This document shows, piece by piece, positions 1-8,321 of a DNA stretch of 33,901 bases. This stretch comes from a virus. The position numbers were made by a program, and so were the translations under genes. Below the pieces are notes generated by a model. It worked only from the letters and a program-made list of their open reading frames with translations. It had not been told where the DNA came from and searched no databases. The stretch spans positions 1 through 33,901 of IMG/VR virus record IMGVR_UViG_3300009164_000197. The stretch is one strand, 5' to 3'. Each line of letters begins with the position of its first letter. The stretch's first letter is position 1.

Positions 1-230
1 CAACATCCGAGTGTTTTATTTTTTAATTCATCTAAATCTTTTAACAAAATCTGGCCTTCACCTTTCGTAATCCATTCTTCAAATGCACTAATTGCTTCTT
101 CTCGAGTATTTACTATGTATTTAGCTAGAGTTTTACCATCTTGCTTATGAGTAAAAGGGTTTCCCCATTTACTAGGTCTTCCTATGTAAATATCATAGGA
201 TTCTTTTTTTAGATGAACAACTTTACACAT
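1..230 (-). CDS. DUF4326-family protein, partial (3' end outside window)
   Basis: This reading frame starts at an ATG at 228-230 and stays open to the window edge, giving 76 residues without a stop. It contains YIGRPSKWGNPF near residue 16 and ends with LGCW. This is the pattern of the DUF4326 family, small proteins frequent in phages whose biochemical role is not established. The start codon follows the stop codon of the clamp-loader gene by a single base, so the two are probably co-transcribed and translationally coupled. The C-terminal end, where the family usually has further Cys/His residues, is cut off by the window. Family recognition is good; function is unknown. Confidence 0.72.
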   Translation of the reverse strand, partial: MCKVVHLKKESYDIYIGRPSKWGNPFTHKQDGKTLAKYIVNTREEAISAFEEWITKGEGQILLKDLDELKNKTLGC

Positions 231-231
231 A

Positions 232-1191
232 TTAAGATTCTTTAATTATACTTTGTAATTCATAACAACATGCAAGCATTGTAATTACTGGATCAATAAC
301 TTGACTTCTCATAGACTGATACTTCGCAACAGTTATTATTATTTGTGGTATTGCTTTATCGTATGTAGGTTTTTCAGTTTTAATATAATCAATAAATTCT
401 GAACCAAGAACTGACAGAATATCATCGACTTTATTTGAATAATTTGAAACTAATAATTGGTAATTTTCAATAGGATTTATTGAATTAAAAATAAGTTCAA
501 ATACATCTTTATAAATGCTATTAAAATTCTTAACATCTTCTATTGTAATTTTACTAACGCCTTGGGAATAATAGCCTTGAATAATTGTAAGAATACTTCT
601 AAGATCAGGAAATTTTCTTTTAATTAATTCCAGTATTGCATATTTATCCATTTCTAAGTTTTCACTCTTACATATTTGATTTATTCTAACGATATATTTT
701 TTTATTAATTCATGTTCTTCTTCTTTTGAAAAATCAAAATTAATCATTTCAAACCTAGATTGAATTGGGTCTGGAATTTTATTAATATAGTTGCAAGTTG
801 CAATAAATCTAGTATTTGTACTAAACTGATCCATTGTAGCCCGAAGAGCTTTAAAAAACTGGTCTGAAACTCCATCAATTTCATCTAAAATTACTACTTT
901 TATTGTACCGGCTTCATCCATAATACTACGGTTAGCACAGAAATCTGTAATTTTATTTCTCACTATCTCTACACTAGTATCTACAGATGCATTAATATAG
1001 CAATAAGGTAACCCGAATTCTTTCACTAATACCTTAGCACTACTAGTTTTACCAGTACCTGGACTTCCATATAAAAGAAGATGTTGATATACACCTTTCT
1101 TTAGCTTTTCCATTATTCTGATAGGAACGATCAATTCATCCAAATTCTTAGGACGATACTTTTCATAAAAAAGAACATTATCTATTTTCAT
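232..1191 (-). CDS. 44: Clamp loader large subunit gp44 (AAA+ ATPase)
   Basis: This is the ATPase of the T4-type clamp loader, which opens the gp45 sliding clamp and places it on primer-template DNA. Visible motifs are YEKYRP at residues 9-14, Walker A GSPGTGKT at 42-49, Walker B VVILDEID, and the arginine-finger motif QSRFE. A longer frame runs up to 1233, but it would begin with TTG. The ATG at 1189-1191 gives 319 residues, the length of T4 gp44, and begins just before the conserved YRP motif, so it is preferred. The 90 bases upstream to the divergent plus-strand gene must hold promoters for both directions, but I see no clear consensus there. The small subunit gp62 is not in the window. 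Confidence 0.93.
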   Translation of the reverse strand: MKIDNVLFYEKYRPKNLDELIVPIRIMEKLKKGVYQHLLLYGSPGTGKTSSAKVLVKEFGLPYCYINASVDTSVEIVRNKITDFCANRSIMDEAGTIKVVILDEIDGVSDQFFKALRATMDQFSTNTRFIATCNYINKIPDPIQSRFEMINFDFSKEEEHELIKKYIVRINQICKSENLEMDKYAILELIKRKFPDLRSILTIIQGYYSQGVSKITIEDVKNFNSIYKDVFELIFNSINPIENYQLLVSNYSNKVDDILSVLGSEFIDYIKTEKPTYDKAIPQIIITVAKYQSMRSQVIDPVITMLACCYELQSIIKES

Positions 1192-1281
1192 CTTATTTTT
1201 TTTGTTATATAAAAAAAGTATAGTATGTTTCAATCATATAGATGACATGTAGCACTTTTTATTATTAATATATAATATTAT

Positions 1282-2136
1282 ATGGCAACAGGAAGAAATA
1301 AAGGTGGTGAATACGTGATTAAAAAGCAGATTAATCACGTTAAAATAAAACCACAGGAAATAAAAATTAATTCTAATACTGATAAAATATTAGAAATAAA
1401 ATCTAGATCAAATGCTATGGTAAAAAAAGCAGTTGCTAAAGTAGTATCTATTGAAGATGTTCATCACAATAGGGCTTCTATAACGCCTGAAGAAAAACAT
1501 AAAAGAATTGCTAACACTTGGAAATATGATAATTATACATATATAGATCCAGTTTTCTTAGGAGATACTATTTATATAGTAGGTGGCGGTAGTTCATTAA
1601 AAGGGTTTGATTTTGAGAAATTAAAAGATAAAACAGTAATAGCTATAAATAAAGCTTTTTTGCATATTCCATTTGCTCAAGTCTTATATTGGAGTGATAC
1701 CCGTTTTTTTGAATGGTATGAAAAAGAAATAGAAAAATTCAAAGGCATAAAAGTAACATGCAGACCTCAACCAAAAAGAAATGATATTATTAATCTATTA
1801 AACACTGGTAAAAATGGACTTGAAACAATGTCTTATGGTATTAGAGATGGAGGAAATTCTGGTTATGCTGCAATTAATTTAGCGTATCATTTAGGAGCTA
1901 AAACTATAATTCTTTTAGGATTTGATATGTATACAGTTGGAAAAGATACACATTGGCATGATGGTTATACTTCTACCGCCAATACCGAAGTTATGTCAAA
2001 ATTAATGGTTCCTAATTTTGACACTTTAATAAATCCTCTAGATAAAAGAAAAGTAAAAGTATACAACGCATCGCCTAATAGTAAATTAGAATGTTTTACA
2101 AAAATTACAATAGAAGAATCTTTAGCGTTTGATTGA
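1282..2136 (+). CDS. DUF115/GT42-like Rossmann protein (possible glycosyltransferase)
   Basis: This is the only gene on the plus strand. A basic N-terminal tail of about 90 residues is followed by a Rossmann-like domain with YIVGGGSSLKGF, then YWSDTRFFEW, and a later GNSGYAAINLAYHLGA followed by IILLGFDM and HWHDGY. These patterns match the DUF115/MptE-like and sialyltransferase (GT42-like) phage proteins, which are thought to act on nucleotide-linked substrates. I infer a transferase, possibly modifying DNA or a surface glycan, but the substrate cannot be read from the sequence. It is divergent from gp44, and its last 15 bases overlap the convergent gene at 2122-2622. The opposite orientation suggests it is a separately acquired, separately regulated gene. 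Confidence 0.6.
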   Translation: MATGRNKGGEYVIKKQINHVKIKPQEIKINSNTDKILEIKSRSNAMVKKAVAKVVSIEDVHHNRASITPEEKHKRIANTWKYDNYTYIDPVFLGDTIYIVGGGSSLKGFDFEKLKDKTVIAINKAFLHIPFAQVLYWSDTRFFEWYEKEIEKFKGIKVTCRPQPKRNDIINLLNTGKNGLETMSYGIRDGGNSGYAAINLAYHLGAKTIILLGFDMYTVGKDTHWHDGYTSTANTEVMSKLMVPNFDTLINPLDKRKVKVYNASPNSKLECFTKITIEESLAFD

Positions 2137-2622
2137 TTTTATAAATTTTAAAAAATTACCCTGATCTTCAGTAAGTATTTTTTTACATTTTTCTGTAAAT
2201 TTTACAGAATTATTTTTAATTCTAGAATCTATTATTTTAGAATTAGAGTGAACTTCTTTACAAGCATTACATAAAAAATTATCTGGAGAATAATTAATCA
2301 TGCTAGATTTAATTTCAGTTTTACATATTGCACAATTCCAATCTACAAATTGAGAATCTTTATTAAGCTGATGTCTATCACTAAATGTAGCTGCAAATGG
2401 ATTATGCATAGCTAATTTATTATCTTTCCTAAGTTGCTCTTGAAAAAAGATGTGAAAAATTGCTTCAACTGAACTTTTCTTTCTAGATATAAATTTTAAA
2501 TGATTATTTTCTAATAGAAATCTTTTTTGTTCATGCGTTAAAAATTTAAGCATGATTCCATGTTTTCTATGAGATTTTCCCCAATCTCTAATACATATTT
2601 TTGGATTTTTAAGACTTTTCAC
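2122..2622 (-). CDS. Unrecognised protein with a CxxC...CxxC zinc-binding module
   Basis: I do not recognise this 166-residue protein. It is basic, and its middle contains WNCAICKTE and, about 20 residues later, FLCNACKEVH. This is a four-cysteine arrangement typical of a small zinc ribbon or of the zinc part of HNH-like nucleases, though no clear HNH catalytic histidines are seen. The start at 2622 overlaps the end of the upstream coiled-coil gene by 14 bases, and an internal ATG (residue 24) is an alternative start. Its 3' end overlaps the convergent plus-strand gene by 15 bases. A nucleic-acid-binding role is a guess from charge and cysteines only. Confidence 0.6.
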   Translation of the reverse strand: MKSLKNPKICIRDWGKSHRKHGIMLKFLTHEQKRFLLENNHLKFISRKKSSVEAIFHIFFQEQLRKDNKLAMHNPFAATFSDRHQLNKDSQFVDWNCAICKTEIKSSMINYSPDNFLCNACKEVHSNSKIIDSRIKNNSVKFTEKCKKILTEDQGNFLKFIKSIKR

Positions 2623-3319
2623 TAAAAAAATCTTTAAAACTTTTAAAATCAGAAGACTCTTTAACTTCAGTAGGTATTGGTGGCATTTTTCTATTCGGTA
2701 ATTGTGGTATTTTTAAAGATCTTCGAGTTTTTTCAGTTTCAGATTCTTGTTTAGAATTTTCTGTATCACTAATTTCTTTTTTTATATTGTTAATTCTATT
2801 TAAATCATTCTGTAATTTACTTTTTAATTGATTTTTTTCTTCATCATCTGCGCCTTTAATAAGAACTTCATTTTTCTTTATTCTAGCAGCAGTTTTTACT
2901 AAAGTAGCAAGATCCTCTAAATTTGAATTTTTATTAGATAAATTATCAATTCTATCCTTAATAGCATCTACTTTATCTCTTAAAGCTTCAACCTTTTGTT
3001 TATTAGCAGAATCTAATATACGTTTTTTACTAGCTTCACGTTCTTTAAAATCTTGTATAGCTTCAGTATCACCTTTATTACTAAGCATTTTAATTTTATT
3101 TTTCAGTGCAGCATCAGCTGCTTCTTTTTTCTTAGTGTAGTCTAGATCAAGAGACGCGACATCTACTTCAGCCTTTACTAATTTTTTACCATTATTTGTT
3201 ATTTTTGTAGCAGATATTGGATTTTTAATAAAAGCAGCGCTTGAAGTAATTACATCAAATAAGCCTTCTTCTATCTGCTGTTCTGCTATAAATTCTTCTA
3301 ATAATTTTACTCTTTTCAT
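2609..3319 (-). CDS. Candidate internal head protein: capsid-targeting leader plus coiled coil
   Basis: The 236-residue product starts MKRVKLLEEFIAEQ, a close match to the leader shared by six other genes in this window and to the T4 capsid-targeting sequence (which also ends in EFIAE). A second Glu-Gly site (IEE|G, residue 18) fits the T4 gp21 cleavage rule of hydrophobic-x-Glu. The rest is strongly charged and helical, with long Lys/Glu/Ala stretches from about residue 60 to 200 suggesting a coiled coil, and a short proline-rich stretch near residue 210. I infer a prohead-core or encapsidated protein. Its own function is unknown. It overlaps the next gene by 14 bases. Confidence 0.7.
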   Translation of the reverse strand: MKRVKLLEEFIAEQQIEEGLFDVITSSAAFIKNPISATKITNNGKKLVKAEVDVASLDLDYTKKKEAADAALKNKIKMLSNKGDTEAIQDFKEREASKKRILDSANKQKVEALRDKVDAIKDRIDNLSNKNSNLEDLATLVKTAARIKKNEVLIKGADDEEKNQLKSKLQNDLNRINNIKKEISDTENSKQESETEKTRRSLKIPQLPNRKMPPIPTEVKESSDFKSFKDFFSEKS

Positions 3320-3359
3320 TTTATTTTTTAATTATAGTATTAAATGTGCAAAATTTTAC

Positions 3360-3905
3360 TTATTCTTTGACTTTATATGGTGATAGCCCTAATCCAGATT
3401 TTAAATAATTTATCAAATCGTCCTGATCATCTTTAGATAATTTATGAGTATCAATTGTTAAACCAGAGCCGGATTTCTTTATCATATTAGATTTTTCTAT
3501 CCCTGACATCCATTTAACTATTCTAGTATGATCAACATCAGATACATTTTCTATATGTATAGAAGAACCTTCATTTACGAAGTTTTCACTTTCATATAAC
3601 TCAGGGAACAATTTCTTCATTGCATAAGTACTATCAAGTTTAATTCTAAGAAAATTTAGCAGGTCTTTTTTCTGTCCAGTAAGATTAAATAAGACAGGTC
3701 CTGATTTTGGAAATACGTTAGAACGATAAAATCCGTGATTCATTTCTATTTTAATATTAAACTTTTTTTCATCTCTTGCAATCATTGAGTCTAATTCATC
3801 ATCTGTTATTTCTGTTGATAAAATTTCGTAATATTGATCTACATCAACATTAGTAAGAGTAATTTCTTCACTGGAAAACTCTTCAAATAATTTAATATGT
3901 TTCAT
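3360..3905 (-). CDS. Candidate internal head protein with capsid-targeting leader (paralogue of 7625-8251)
   Basis: This 181-residue protein begins MKHIKLFEEF, the shared leader, followed by SSEE, a weaker protease site than in the sister genes. Residues 72-113 carry FNLTGQKKDLLNFL and then FPELYESENFVNEG. The same order (FNVTGKKKDILGYL, YPELLEG, VNEN) occurs in the protein at 7625-8251, so the two share a paralogous N-terminal domain. VNE|G at 110-113 is a good candidate for internal cleavage by the prohead protease and would release a C-terminal piece of about 70 residues. The sequence just upstream of the ATG (ACAAACAAA) is nearly identical to that of the neighbouring gene at 3941-4177. 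The function of the mature piece is unknown. Confidence 0.72.
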   Translation of the reverse strand: MKHIKLFEEFSSEEITLTNVDVDQYYEILSTEITDDELDSMIARDEKKFNIKIEMNHGFYRSNVFPKSGPVLFNLTGQKKDLLNFLRIKLDSTYAMKKLFPELYESENFVNEGSSIHIENVSDVDHTRIVKWMSGIEKSNMIKKSGSGLTIDTHKLSKDDQDDLINYLKSGLGLSPYKVKE

Positions 3906-3940
3906 TTTGTTTGTTTTTTTTATATATTCAGATTAAAATT

Positions 3941-4177
3941 TTATTTAACTATTTTAAAATTCCATCTTTTAGCCATATCTTTAACAACATATAAACGTTT
4001 ATCACCATCTATCAATTCACCTGTTAAACAATCACGTAGCCAATAAAAACCGTTTTCCATCTTATAAATCTCAACACATCTTTTTGATTCTACCCCTTCA
4101 TAAATTTCAGGAAACGATTTATTCATATTGACAAATTGTTCGTCTATGAACTCTTCAAACAATTTTATGTGTTCCAT
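3941..4177 (-). CDS. Small candidate internal head protein with capsid-targeting leader
   Basis: This 78-residue product begins MEHIKLFEEFIDEQ, so it has the shared leader and an IDE|Q site. It then continues with FPEIYEGVES, recalling the FPELYE segment of the paralogues at 3360-3905 and 7625-8251. It looks like a shortened family member in which most of the middle domain has been lost. The C-terminal 50 residues are unlike those of the paralogues (YWLRDCLTGELIDG and a basic end). The A-rich upstream sequence matches that of the downstream neighbour, which fits local gene duplication. Function is unknown; the packaging role is inferred from the leader alone. Confidence 0.68.
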   Translation of the reverse strand: MEHIKLFEEFIDEQFVNMNKSFPEIYEGVESKRCVEIYKMENGFYWLRDCLTGELIDGDKRLYVVKDMAKRWNFKIVK

Positions 4178-4242
4178 TTTGTTTGTTTTTATGTAAATAT
4201 AATAATTTTTTTACTTATTTTATATATATCATTCATATATTT

Positions 4243-5730
4243 TTATAACTGCATCTCATAATAGAGGTTACCTGAATTATAAACTCTATAATAGCCTAAT
4301 CTATGTAAACAATCTGTTTCTGATTCATTATCATCCAAGAGAAGATGTTGTATTTTATTTTTCATAAATGAATTTCTACTAAAGCGTTGCCCTCTACGAA
4401 CCCAAAAATATCCAGGTGCTGTAATTCTAGATCTTACAAAACCTAAAGAATCATATACATTATTCATATTAGTAGAACTCCAATCTAAATCAGCGTAACT
4501 AAATAACTTTTTACCTGGATGAGTTTCTAAAAAAGCATTAATAAGTCTTGAAGCTCCGCCTGTCACAGTTACATTTTTTAATGTACAAAATCTTACAAGT
4601 TCCCAAATACCTTTAGAAAATTTAAAACTCATTAAAGATATTAAAATTCCATTAGAGTCTCTAAGACAATAATATTCTGAAGCATTTACATATCCTTGTA
4701 AATGATTCTTGTCTAGAAAATCTTTAAATTCTTTATTGTATTTGCTAAAAAAAATATTTAATTTTCTGGCATACATTTTAACACTTAATCCAAATAAGTT
4801 AAGAAGACGTGAATTTACAATTTCTCTTTTTATTGGATTTAATAGGTCATCTTCCCACAAATGTATAAATTTTATTCCAGCTTTTTCAAATTCTATTTTT
4901 TTATTAATATGATATTTATTTTCTTTAAATAGTTCAGAGTGCCAATATAGTCCGTTAATGTCTATAACTAAAGATAAATCAGGTATGTATATGTCTGCTT
5001 CTTTTTTTGTAAAATTAAAGCCATTATAATTCTTAATAAATTCGTCTTTATAATGTAAGGAAATAAAATCTGATATTGAATCTTCAAGAATCGACGTTTT
5101 AATTTGTATTGAAGGGTTACATTTTTCACATATTATTTTGGAACTCTTTGCATAAATTCTTATTAACTGTCTTTGTTCTACTTGTTCATGTCCACATGAT
5201 TTACATTTGATTTTATATGTAAAAGAATCTATTTTTTCTAATATATCTAAATTAGGATTATTTTCTATAAAGATAGTCATTTTGTTTTCTTTGACAGTAT
5301 TACCTATTTTGAGTTTAATCTCATCAGCTTTGGCTGGGTTATCAACACCCCATTTTTCAAGTGACTTCTTTTTAAAATTTTCTTTGACTATAGAACTTTG
5401 CGTAGGATGAGCAGTTCCATATTTTTTAATTGAAGTATTCTTACGTTTTTCATTAAAATGTATTTTACAACATTCAGGATCTGAACATATATTACTCAAA
5501 TAAGGATCTTTGATTTGAAATTTTACAGGATTAGATCCACAATACATACAGAGAGGCAAATCGATAAAACCATTTTTAATAAGAATAGCCTTTTCTCTCA
5601 GAGTAAATTCTCCATTAACTTTTAGATGCAACCAGCTTGCAAATTTTTCATTTTTGCTTACATTCCTATCGCTGATCATCATACTAATCTTGATCAGCCT
5701 GTTATTTTTTATCAGCTCTTCATAGTTCAT
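4243..5730 (-). CDS. Free-standing homing endonuclease (Vsr/EDxHD-like nuclease with C-terminal GNAT-like domain)
   Basis: The 495-residue protein has an N-terminal zinc module (CMYCGSNP, then CSDPECC), DUF7487-type repeats (KKYGTAHPTQS and EKWGVDNPAK), a second zinc pair (CKSCGHE, CEKCNP), and a nuclease core with IDINGLYWHSE followed by FIHLWEDDL. The C-terminal half has NHLQGYVNASEYY, VRFCTLKNV, GGASRLINAF and LFSYADLDWSS, a Mom/GNAT-like region often joined to phage homing endonucleases. Such enzymes cut intron-less or gene-less alleles and copy themselves into neighbouring DNA. It sits directly after the gp23 terminator, between the capsid gene and three internal-protein genes. This is a typical free-standing position, and it probably inserted into an older head-gene cluster. 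Confidence 0.82.
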   Translation of the reverse strand: MNYEELIKNNRLIKISMMISDRNVSKNEKFASWLHLKVNGEFTLREKAILIKNGFIDLPLCMYCGSNPVKFQIKDPYLSNICSDPECCKIHFNEKRKNTSIKKYGTAHPTQSSIVKENFKKKSLEKWGVDNPAKADEIKLKIGNTVKENKMTIFIENNPNLDILEKIDSFTYKIKCKSCGHEQVEQRQLIRIYAKSSKIICEKCNPSIQIKTSILEDSISDFISLHYKDEFIKNYNGFNFTKKEADIYIPDLSLVIDINGLYWHSELFKENKYHINKKIEFEKAGIKFIHLWEDDLLNPIKREIVNSRLLNLFGLSVKMYARKLNIFFSKYNKEFKDFLDKNHLQGYVNASEYYCLRDSNGILISLMSFKFSKGIWELVRFCTLKNVTVTGGASRLINAFLETHPGKKLFSYADLDWSSTNMNNVYDSLGFVRSRITAPGYFWVRRGQRFSRNSFMKNKIQHLLLDDNESETDCLHRLGYYRVYNSGNLYYEMQL

Positions 5731-5762
5731 AGGCAGTAAAGTTTAAAACTAAAATTTATAGC

Positions 5763-5798
5763 AAAAAGAAAGGACTATGTTTCAAGTCCTTTCTTTTT
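5763..5798 (-). terminator. Rho-independent terminator after gp23
   Basis: A 14-bp perfect stem (5763-5776 paired with 5785-5798) encloses an 8-nt loop, with the core AAGGACT/AGTCCTT. Read on the minus strand the 3' arm ends in a T-run. It lies 23 bases past the gp23 stop and before the endonuclease start, so it should end the late capsid transcript. The stem's own A/T arms make it potentially bidirectional. Confidence 0.85.
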
Positions 5799-5820
5799 TA
5801 TTTAAAATTTGATCAAATCA

Positions 5821-7497
5821 TTAGATAATTTGGTAATTGTCAAATCTTACTCTCATTGTAAAGTAGTAAAGGAATGGGAAGAAACCTGCGTCTACTAAGG
5901 CGAAACGGCTTTTCACTGCAATTTTTGGAGCCATTGTCAGCTCAGCAATAGTTTGTACGCTTTCAGCCATGAGATATGGCATAAAAACTAAACCAGGAGA
6001 ATTTCCATCACCTTTTCTGCCTACGCAAATTCTAGTATCAGTCCAGCTCATGTTAGGGTCAACATATACAGTTACACCTGCAAGAGAACCAACCGGGTAA
6101 AGTGAACCACCTGCCTGATTAATTGTGTTAGCTAAAGGATATGTCATAAATCCTGCAATATCTTGTAATGCAGAAGCTACTTGTCCATTAGTTACAGCAA
6201 AATTAGCAGCACCTCTACGTCCACGAATTGCAATTAAATTAGAAGCTGCAAGAATTTTAGAAAGAATTCTTCTCTGTAGTGTTCCTGCATTATCACCTGA
6301 AGTTGGAACTGTAGAAGAGGTAGAAATGCTTACAGCATTACCTTCCCAGTCATTACCTAATGCAAGTGAAGCTGAGGTTGAAGTTGAAGCAACATACAGA
6401 TTTAAATTAGTACCGTCTAGTGAAAATACTTTTTCAGCATTAGTAGTACCAAGTTCGAAAAGTCTTCCGAGAATCAGTTTATTAATAGATTGTGTTAATT
6501 CATTTACTAATACAGCTTCTACTTGAGCAACTGCATCAATTCCGAATTGTTTTAAATCTTGTACCTGTTCACGAGTTACAGCTGCTGCTACCTGGTAGGT
6601 AAAAGCTTCAACTGATTTATTAAATAATGAAAGACCCATAACGTTATCGCCAGTGTTTTCACCATTTTGTCTTAAGTAAGGTTGATTAGAAGTTACGTTG
6701 TTCGCTGTACCACCGAATCCTGCAAGACCTTGTCCAGAGAAACCTGTAATGTGATCTTCTAACGCTTTAACAAGAAGAGCCGCACCTGCAGTAAGATCTG
6801 CAATTTTAGTTCCGCCTGAAGCTGCAGTGTAGATGTCTCCGCCGTCAACTGCAGCAGCTAGAGTAACTGCACCCGTAGTGCCATTAGGCTGCTGAGCCGA
6901 AGAAGCCCATACATTAATTTTAAAAATAGGCCATCCATCAATACGAGAAAGACCAATAAAAGTTAGTGCATATCGAGTAGTTCCACCTGAATCCCTTAAG
7001 TAATAAACAGTATTACCTACAAAAGATGATGCAGCATAGCCAGAAGTATAAGTAGTATTACCACCGTCGATTCTAACCATTAAAGGTGTTTCTAAACTAT
7101 CAAGACGACCGCCTTGATAAATAAAATCTAAATAGGTAAGAATACCAAGTGGGCCACTCATTGGAGCAACTGGTACAAGATCTAATCCTACAGTTTGCGC
7201 TGCAACTTGCATAGCAAGTGGAAGTAAACTAAAAGGTTTATCACCTGATCCTGCAGTTTGGGTTGGAAACCCAGTATTTAAACCAGGATCACCAGGGAAG
7301 GCAACTGCACCCATGCCATATAAATTCATATTTGGATTAAGGTGAACTTGGTTATATACGTTTTCATTTAGTTGGTGAAAATGGCAATATTTAGACATCC
7401 AAGAAAGCTTATTCTTGTCATTAATGCCTGTAGCCTCTTCAATCACCGGTGCCCAAGTTTTTACAACTTCAGCTTCATTAATTAGTTGATTGTGCAT
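5821..7497 (-). CDS. 23: Major capsid protein gp23
   Basis: This 558-residue protein forms the hexamers of the T4-type head. The N-terminal region (VVKTWAPVIEE at 11-21) resembles the LLNKWKPLLEG segment of the T4 gp23 propeptide. Later parts show the capsid pattern, with MSGPLGILTYLDFIYQGG, FTYQVAAAVTREQVQDLKQFGIDA, VNELTQSINKLILGRLFELG and a C-terminal region with YVDPNMSWTDTRICVGRKG and GLVFMPYLMAES. A likely maturation site is QLNE|N at residue 45. A second candidate, INE|A, lies at residue 8. The GC content is visibly higher than that of the neighbours, as expected for a highly expressed gene. It is preceded by a TATAAATA late-promoter motif and followed by a terminator, so it can be transcribed on its own. 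Confidence 0.93.
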   Translation of the reverse strand: MHNQLINEAEVVKTWAPVIEEATGINDKNKLSWMSKYCHFHQLNENVYNQVHLNPNMNLYGMGAVAFPGDPGLNTGFPTQTAGSGDKPFSLLPLAMQVAAQTVGLDLVPVAPMSGPLGILTYLDFIYQGGRLDSLETPLMVRIDGGNTTYTSGYAASSFVGNTVYYLRDSGGTTRYALTFIGLSRIDGWPIFKINVWASSAQQPNGTTGAVTLAAAVDGGDIYTAASGGTKIADLTAGAALLVKALEDHITGFSGQGLAGFGGTANNVTSNQPYLRQNGENTGDNVMGLSLFNKSVEAFTYQVAAAVTREQVQDLKQFGIDAVAQVEAVLVNELTQSINKLILGRLFELGTTNAEKVFSLDGTNLNLYVASTSTSASLALGNDWEGNAVSISTSSTVPTSGDNAGTLQRRILSKILAASNLIAIRGRRGAANFAVTNGQVASALQDIAGFMTYPLANTINQAGGSLYPVGSLAGVTVYVDPNMSWTDTRICVGRKGDGNSPGLVFMPYLMAESVQTIAELTMAPKIAVKSRFALVDAGFFPFLYYFTMRVRFDNYQII

Positions 7498-7540
7498 TGT
7501 TTTATTAATTTAATTTTAAATTTAATTTTTACGTCATAAT

Positions 7541-7563
7541 ACCATTCTTTGCTTCTCAATGGT
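7541..7563 (-). other. Short hairpin in the gp23 leader
   Basis: ACCATT (7541-7546) pairs with AATGGT (7558-7563) around an 11-nt loop. It lies between the late-promoter motif and the gp23 start, within the expected 5' untranslated leader. A role in mRNA stability is possible, but a 6-bp stem may occur by chance. Confidence 0.3.
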
Positions 7564-7586
7564 TAAAAGAGCGTAATTATTTTATA

Positions 7587-7594
7587 TATTTATA
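7587..7594 (-). promoter_or_regulatory. T4-type late promoter motif TATAAATA upstream of gp23
   Basis: The minus strand reads TATAAATA exactly, the T4 late -10 element recognised by gp55. It is about 90 bases before the gp23 ATG in a non-coding gap, and the window encodes a gp55-like sigma factor. The sequence is AT-rich enough that single hits can be accidental; position and gene partner raise confidence. Confidence 0.6.
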
Positions 7595-7624
7595 TATATT
7601 AACTTTTATTTTATTTTTTAAAAA

Positions 7625-8251
7625 TTAAGACAATTTAATACTTTTCATGAATTCTTCACCAGCTTTTACAGCTTCTTCTTTAGTAGACTTATAGCCACGT
7701 AAAGACCATACACCAGTACCAGTACTTCCTGATGGATCGGATAAAGGATATGATGTATAAGAAGCACCTACTTCCCAATAGTTTTCATCATAACCTTTAG
7801 TATTAAAGTCGTATTTTGGTTGCATCCATACTAAAAGAGTCCCTATAGTATTACCTTTTGATTTAAGATCTATACGGCCAATTTCTTCAGAACGGCCAAA
7901 AGCACTTATTTCACCATCCTTTTTAGAAGGATATACGTTTTCATTAACACTATTTCCTTCTAAGAGTTCAGGATAGAATTCTTTGATATCATCAGCATCC
8001 ATTTCATAAAATTCGCTCTGTAGATAGCCTAAGATGTCTTTTTTCTTACCAGTTACGTTAAAAGTTCCAGGGTTGCTTTTAACCTCTTTTACTTTAATGT
8101 TGTATTTTTTGAAAGCATCTCTTGTGGCTTTATCTTCTTCTGTATTTGAATCATTCCAAACCATATCTAAATCAATAGTTATAATTTCGTTAGGCTTCTT
8201 AGAAGAAAGAGCTTCGTTTACGAAGTCTTCAAATAGTTTTATATGTTTCAT
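7625..8251 (-). CDS. Candidate internal head protein with capsid-targeting leader and internal cleavage site
   Basis: The 208-residue protein starts MKHIKLFEDFVNEALSS. VNE|A at residue 13 fits gp21-type cleavage exactly. Residues 64-105 (FNVTGKKKDILGYL ... YPELLEG ... VNEN) are paralogous to the protein at 3360-3905. A second site, VNE|N at 102-105, would free a C-terminal domain of about 100 residues rich in Gly, Tyr and Trp (TLLVWMQPKYDF, YWEVGASYTSYPL, GVWSLRGYKST), probably beta-rich. It sits immediately upstream of gp23, the place where T4-like phages keep head-core genes. I infer packaging into the prohead; the job of the mature fragment is unknown. Confidence 0.74.
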   Translation of the reverse strand: MKHIKLFEDFVNEALSSKKPNEIITIDLDMVWNDSNTEEDKATRDAFKKYNIKVKEVKSNPGTFNVTGKKKDILGYLQSEFYEMDADDIKEFYPELLEGNSVNENVYPSKKDGEISAFGRSEEIGRIDLKSKGNTIGTLLVWMQPKYDFNTKGYDENYWEVGASYTSYPLSDPSGSTGTGVWSLRGYKSTKEEAVKAGEEFMKSIKLS

Positions 8252-8321
8252 TTTATATATTATTTATTAACTTTTATTTCATTTTATATATTGTTTTTCA
8301 GCTTTACAACTTTTTTAAAAA

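Noticed and set aside
1192-1233. The longer clamp-loader frame begins MKHTILF, which looks like the capsid-targeting leader.
   Set aside because: It would need a TTG start, has no protease site, and the ATG at 1191 gives the exact length and start of T4 gp44. The likeness is accidental.
7498-7624. A small gene in the gap before gp23.
   Set aside because: No frame of useful length with a start is present; the gap holds the late-promoter motif and a short hairpin only.
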